Below, piece by piece: positions 61,801 to 64,000 of a stretch of DNA of 64,000 nucleotides. The first letter of the stretch is position 1. The number at the start of each line of letters is the position of its first letter. Source of the DNA: Bacteroidota bacterium (GTDB lineage Bacteria > Bacteroidota > Bacteroidia > Flavobacteriales_F > PHOS-HE28); the NCBI GenBank assembly GCA_014584605.1, contig JACTMO010000087.1, positions 1-64,000 of the forward strand. Reading direction: 5' to 3'. Position numbers and translations under genes: made by a program. Under the pieces are notes generated by a model. It worked only from the letters and a program-made list of their open reading frames with translations. It ran no database searches and had not been told where the DNA came from.

Positions 61801-61853
61801 TACACAGCGGCGAGCAAGGCACCACGATCGAGGTCCAGCTGCCCTCCCCGTAA
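58851..61853 (+). CDS. Propeller-sensor histidine kinase
   Basis: 1000 residues. Signal peptide (ALLGLLLVLGQSVFSQ). A long periplasmic beta-propeller sensor (~25-620) of the two-component regulator propeller type, opening with WRHFTNRNGLPQNSVSDMAWDQAGNLWLTTQGGL. A Y_Y_Y-like domain (~625-715), a membrane span (~722-742) and a coiled linker follow. The H-box reads IAIIAHDVVHPLRFLSR with His at ~789, and the HATPase domain has NNLLMNAVLHG and VSDDGSGMS. The H-box has AHDVVHPL where most kinases have SHELRTPL; this variant is common among Bacteroidota propeller kinases. It heads a chain with SiaB- and SiaC-like genes. Ligand unknown. Confidence 0.9.
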   Translation: MALRPATALLGLLLVLGQSVFSQSPHYYEWRHFTNRNGLPQNSVSDMAWDQAGNLWLTTQGGLARCDGRFIRPIPLKVGSPSRQLIHLLRTTTGQVLTFDASGATHRLQDGVPLPLPSTDADPRVPTGTLPSERQLGFLLRACRKMDWQSPLTCAQDSSVWLLTHQKQAVWFRDTVQVRTMDLPAPAVALFTLSDAVHLVDGSGSVHRFDPRAGSLSAVTAPQAMTTTGRWFAQPGAAYILVLVEDSLYVLRRAGVDALEARWLEVDLPPHSDITSILYDEHSAVLAVSTLTQGVFLYRPQWFSNLQCMDAAIVRDNAFYGQADLADGRLFTADHLGQGVVFENGRCVAAPEQLKRLDPYSMARDAAGALYFTDVNGIRRYEPSAPHATTLVNSGEARAIMVLDRDTLWALSRVAFGWVKGDTLHLDVALEDPDPEHDPVTLCRGPDGRWWYGQAEGAFILDHGAVQRPIPVEGLQGASVRAMHRLADLLLIGTYGHGAFVHDGRTLRALPMDEREALRHTHAFAPTANGTIWISTNNGLLRTTERDLLAWVADSTQRPYIARYDEEDGLAGSELNGGCRPSFLTLSSGWMSFPSMRGLVQFDPATVQDPWPAARVRPTLLQVDGVAMPVAARVELPPDHHEVVLQFALTYWGNAANVQLEHRLEGVRDNWSPLPTAGSEIHLGLLPPGEARLVVRKVGGPLRGEPEAFAMVLSVPLPWYRTWWAGVCFVCLAALIGVLLHRWRVMWLRASNARLASLVGERTKALSEANSGLTAALHHQEKLIAIIAHDVVHPLRFLSRVARDARAMHQRHEDPEELRHTLDDLEGATRKLFTNASDLLGWVRSQHAQEPQRRVSVDLQQSVATAFDRIAELAGDTERCNAVPAGTRTATDPDVLAIVLNNLLMNAVLHGRAQRITVAMADGPGVVLRVSDDGSGMSPEQLDRVRKELEGAAEGQGRAGGTAIGLGYVIIAECLRLLHAKAVIHSGEQGTTIEVQLPSP

Positions 61854-61887
61854 CCCGGGGACCAAGGGGTCCGTTCAAGCGCCTGCG

Positions 61888-62382
61888 ATGACAGATCCCA
61901 ACAGCAACCTCATCCGGTACGAAGGTCTGCTCACCAGCGAGGTACGCGTACAGCTCGCCGACCTGCTGATGGCCATCGCGCTCACCAACCTGGGCTCGCG
62001 GGGCGACCTGAAGAAGCTGTTCGGCGTGGCCGTGGAACTGCTGGACAACGCGCAGCGTTACTGTTCAGCGGGCAGCATCTCCTTTCAATGGCGCATCCAG
62101 GGGGCCGAACTGGTGATCGAGATCAGCAACCTGGCCGACAAGAACGATGCGGACCGGCTGCTCGCCATCGTGTCCTCGATCCAGTGCATGTCCGCCGAAC
62201 AGATCGCCGAGGCCTTCAAGCATCAGCTGCAGGACCCCACGTTCGGGGAGAAAGGAGGCGCTGGCCTGGGCATGCTGCAGATCGCCCGCAAGGTGGGCAA
62301 CCGCATCACCGCCGCCGTGAGCCCTGAAAGCGACGGCGCCTATCGCTGCACCAGCCAGGTCACCACCCTTCTCCGGTCCTGA
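61888..62382 (+). CDS. SiaB-like protein kinase (DUF6272)
   Basis: 164 residues with a minimal GHKL ATPase fold: N-box VELLDNAQRYC, a central beta block with ISFQWRIQGAELVIEISNLA, and G-box GEKGGAGLGMLQIARKVG. In Pseudomonas, SiaB phosphorylates SiaC within the SiaABCD pathway that controls aggregation and biofilm. Here it is encoded 34 bases after the histidine kinase and 9 bases before the SiaC-like gene, so the kinase-substrate pair is kept but the input is a propeller kinase instead of the SiaA phosphatase. No SiaD diguanylate cyclase is in the window. Confidence 0.85.
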   Translation: MTDPNSNLIRYEGLLTSEVRVQLADLLMAIALTNLGSRGDLKKLFGVAVELLDNAQRYCSAGSISFQWRIQGAELVIEISNLADKNDADRLLAIVSSIQCMSAEQIAEAFKHQLQDPTFGEKGGAGLGMLQIARKVGNRITAAVSPESDGAYRCTSQVTTLLRS

Positions 62383-62391
62383 TCGAACGCC

Positions 62392-62799
62392 ATGTACACG
62401 CTTCACATCCCGGCCACGCGTACCACACCCGAGGTGCATTTCCAGCCCGAAGCCGGTCATTGCACCCTGACCGGGGTATCCATTCCGGAGCATGCCCAGG
62501 AGTTCTACCAGCCGGTGATCCAATGGCTGGAGACCTTTCTCGCGTACCACCGGGGTCCGGTGACGCTGCGCATCGCCCTCACCTATTTCAACTCCTCTTC
62601 GCTGAAGGCCCTGTACATTCTGTTGGGCAGGGCGCGCGAGGCCCAGCGGATGGGAAGCTCCGTGCGCGTGATCTGGGTGGTGGAGGAGGACGATGAGTTC
62701 ATGCTGGAGTCCAGCGCGTACTTCGCCGAACTGCTCGGCGTGCAGATGGATATCGAGATGACCGGTGAAGGCGGTACCGGCGAACGCCGGGCGGTCTGA
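62392..62799 (+). CDS. SiaC-like regulatory phosphoprotein (DUF1987)
   Basis: 135 residues. DUF1987 opening HIPATRTTPEVHFQPEAGHCTLTGVSIPEHAQEFYQPVIQWLETFL, then the phosphorylation region ALTYFNSSSLKALYILL. In characterised SiaC the phospho-acceptor is a Thr in YLNTSSxK; here that position reads Ser in YFNSSSLK. It is a partner-switch protein whose phosphorylation state controls a downstream effector, which is unknown here. Last gene of the rightward signalling operon; it ends 8 bases before the stop of ftsY on the other strand. Confidence 0.85.
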   Translation: MYTLHIPATRTTPEVHFQPEAGHCTLTGVSIPEHAQEFYQPVIQWLETFLAYHRGPVTLRIALTYFNSSSLKALYILLGRAREAQRMGSSVRVIWVVEEDDEFMLESSAYFAELLGVQMDIEMTGEGGTGERRAV

Positions 62800-62807
62800 C
62801 CGGCTGG

Positions 62808-63761
62808 TCAGTCCCGGGCGAAAAGCCCTTCCACGAAGGCCTTCCGGTCGAATTCCTGCAGATCGTCGATACCCTCCCCGATACCGAGATAGCGGATCGG
62901 CACCTGGAATTCGTGGCTGATGCCGATGGCCACCCCGCCCTTGGCCGTGCCGTCGATCTTGGTGAGCGCCAGCGCGGTCACGTCCGTGGCCTTGGTGAAC
63001 TGCCGGGCCTGCTCCACAGCGTTCTGGCCGGTGCTGGCGTCGAGGACGAGGAGCACTTCATGCGGTGCATCGGGCAACACTTTGCGCATCACGTTGCGCA
63101 CCTTGGTGAGCTCGTTCATGAGGTTCACCTTGTTGTGCAAACGACCGGCGGTGTCGATGATCACCACGTCGAAGCCTTTGGCCTTGGCGCTTTCCACCGC
63201 ATCGTAGGCCACTGCGGCCGGGTCGGCACCCATGCCTTGGGCCACCACGGGCACCCCGACGCGTTCGCCCCAGATCCGCAACTGGTCCACGGCGGCGGCC
63301 CGGAAGGTGTCCGCCGCGCCCAGCATCACGCTCAATCCCTCCTTTTTGAGCCGGTGGGCCAGCTTGCCGATGGTGGTGGTCTTGCCCACGCCGTTGACGC
63401 CCACGACCATGATCACGTGGGGCTTGGTCCCCTCGCGCACAGGAGGCGGGTCTTTCATGAGGGCGATGATCTCCTCGCGGAGGATGCGGCCCAGTTCCTC
63501 GGTGCCCATGTACTTATCGCGGGCCACGCGTTCCTGCACCCGCCGGATGATCGTCAGGGTGGTCTCCACCCCCACGTCACTGCTCACCAGCACCTCCTCC
63601 AGGTCGTCCAGGACGGCCTCATCCACCGTTGTGCGCCCCACGAGCATCCGGCCGAGCTTGCCGAGCAGGCCGCCGCGCGAGCGCTCCAGGCCCGTGGCCA
63701 GGGCCTTCCGGTCGGCCGTCCCTTGAGCCTTGTCCCTGCCGAAGATCCCGAACAGCGCCAT
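62808..63761 (-). CDS. ftsY: FtsY: signal recognition particle receptor
   Basis: 317 residues. GTPase that docks SRP-ribosome complexes at the inner membrane. N domain (~30-95), then the G domain with P-loop [61 protein letters not shown] and the closing [14 protein letters not shown]. The long acidic A domain of E. coli FtsY is absent; only a short basic start ([14 protein letters not shown]) precedes the N domain, as in other Bacteroidota. It lies downstream of the DUF4295 gene on the same strand. Confidence 0.96.
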   Translation of the reverse strand: MALFGIFGRDKAQGTADRKALATGLERSRGGLLGKLGRMLVGRTTVDEAVLDDLEEVLVSSDVGVETTLTIIRRVQERVARDKYMGTEELGRILREEIIALMKDPPPVREGTKPHVIMVVGVNGVGKTTTIGKLAHRLKKEGLSVMLGAADTFRAAAVDQLRIWGERVGVPVVAQGMGADPAAVAYDAVESAKAKGFDVVIIDTAGRLHNKVNLMNELTKVRNVMRKVLPDAPHEVLLVLDASTGQNAVEQARQFTKATDVTALALTKIDGTAKGGVAIGISHEFQVPIRYLGIGEGIDDLQEFDRKAFVEGLFARD

Positions 63762-63778
63762 ATCATGCCTGGATGCAC

Positions 63779-63808
63779 AAAGGCCCGTGCCGGAGGGCGC
63801 AGGCCTTT
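63779..63808 (-). terminator. Possible hairpin between the DUF4295 gene and ftsY
   Basis: AAAGGCC and GGCCTTT form a 7-bp stem, extended by TGC/GCA, around a GC-rich loop. The leftward transcript would carry U residues within the 3' arm but has no long T-run after it. It may attenuate read-through from the ribosomal-protein-type operon into ftsY. Confidence 0.4.
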
Positions 63809-63830
63809 GCAGGTCCGTCCATGGGGACGG

Positions 63831-63989
63831 TCACTTCTTGTGGGCGAGGAACTTCTCGGCCTCGTCGGCGGGCATCACCGATTCCTGGAACTGGTAGCCC
63901 CCGGTCTTGGTGTTCTTCACCATGCGGATGACCTTGGTGAACACCTTGGCGTCCGCCTTCTTCAGGGTAGCAACGACCTTCTTTGCCAT
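63831..63989 (-). CDS. DUF4295 small basic protein
   Basis: 52 residues from the ATG at 63989: begins MAKKVVATLKKADAKVFTKV, ends EKFLAHKK, with the core VKNTKTGGYQFQESVMPADEAE. This is the Bacteroidota-specific DUF4295 family, normally encoded right after the ribosomal protein genes rpmB and rpmG and just before ftsY, which fits its position at the window edge. Probably ribosome-associated, by genomic context only. Confidence 0.92.
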   Translation of the reverse strand: MAKKVVATLKKADAKVFTKVIRMVKNTKTGGYQFQESVMPADEAEKFLAHKK

Positions 63990-64000
63990 GTCTCATGCGC

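Noticed and set aside
63779-63808. Strong rho-independent terminator before ftsY
   Set aside because: The stem is present but no T-run follows on the minus strand, so it is kept only as a weak hairpin.

Overview
The window is GC-rich DNA from a member of the Bacteroidota, probably a high-GC Flavobacteriales-like lineage. The evidence is the lineage-typical gene content: type IX secretion sorting domains, a complete MoxR/Bat aerotolerance-type operon, PorT-like, DUF5686, DUF3078 and DUF4295 proteins, and a SiaB/SiaC pair. The Bacteroidota core promoter TAnnTTTG (or TAnnTTCG) also stands in front of many genes and all four tRNAs. No rRNA, CRISPR array, phage or recognisable insertion sequence was seen.

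Layout. 1-4469: secreted surface proteins (a truncated beta-rich adhesin-like protein, a PKD/sorting-domain protein, a beta-helix protein). 4474-5562: a lipoprotein alpha/beta hydrolase fused to a Kazal domain. 5563-8520: an accessory patch with three copies of a ~100-bp intergenic repeat, a foreign-looking membrane protein gene and two paralogous toxin-antitoxin pairs. Each unit is bounded by copies of the 5' end of paaZ; the intact paaZ follows at 8521. 10606-12496: a third, broken toxin-antitoxin pair, a predicted nuclease and a Vsr endonuclease. 12511-20766: an OmpA/PD40 protein, QueE, an M14 peptidase, a PorT-like barrel and small metabolic proteins. 21331-29712: moxR, DUF58, a BatD-like gene and batA-batE, tightly overlapped. 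29721-32909: a 1062-residue beta-helix protein. 33113-33838: tRNA-Arg, tRNA-Pro and tRNA-Ser. 34111-36108: HMG-CoA lyase and dihydroorotate dehydrogenase. 36367-40142: a TonB receptor divergent from a DtxR/MntR regulator and a ZIP transporter, with an operator-like palindrome between them. 40151-48091: a glycosyltransferase/DUF1796/DUF5686 group, then a sulfotransferase facing a condensation-type enzyme with its own acyl carrier protein. 48148-55152: SmpB, a cation/proton antiporter, a GT-C glycosyltransferase, a DUF3078 protein, tRNA-Val and a fatty-acid hydroxylase-type enzyme. 55315-64000: cysteine desulfurase, RimO, a response regulator plus propeller histidine kinase plus SiaB/SiaC-like signalling operon, FtsY and DUF4295.

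How the genes work together. The Bat operon is one coupled machine of ATPase, VWA, TPR and BatD proteins in the envelope. The TonB receptor, metalloregulator and ZIP permease look like one metal-uptake regulon. The kinase, regulator, SiaB and SiaC form a phospho-relay/partner-switch module. The least explained part is 5.6-8.6 kb, which looks like a site where small cassettes have repeatedly inserted at the start of paaZ and regenerated its 5' end. A second general observation is that the promoter box lies only 4-11 bases before the start codon at many operon heads, which suggests widespread leaderless or near-leaderless mRNAs.
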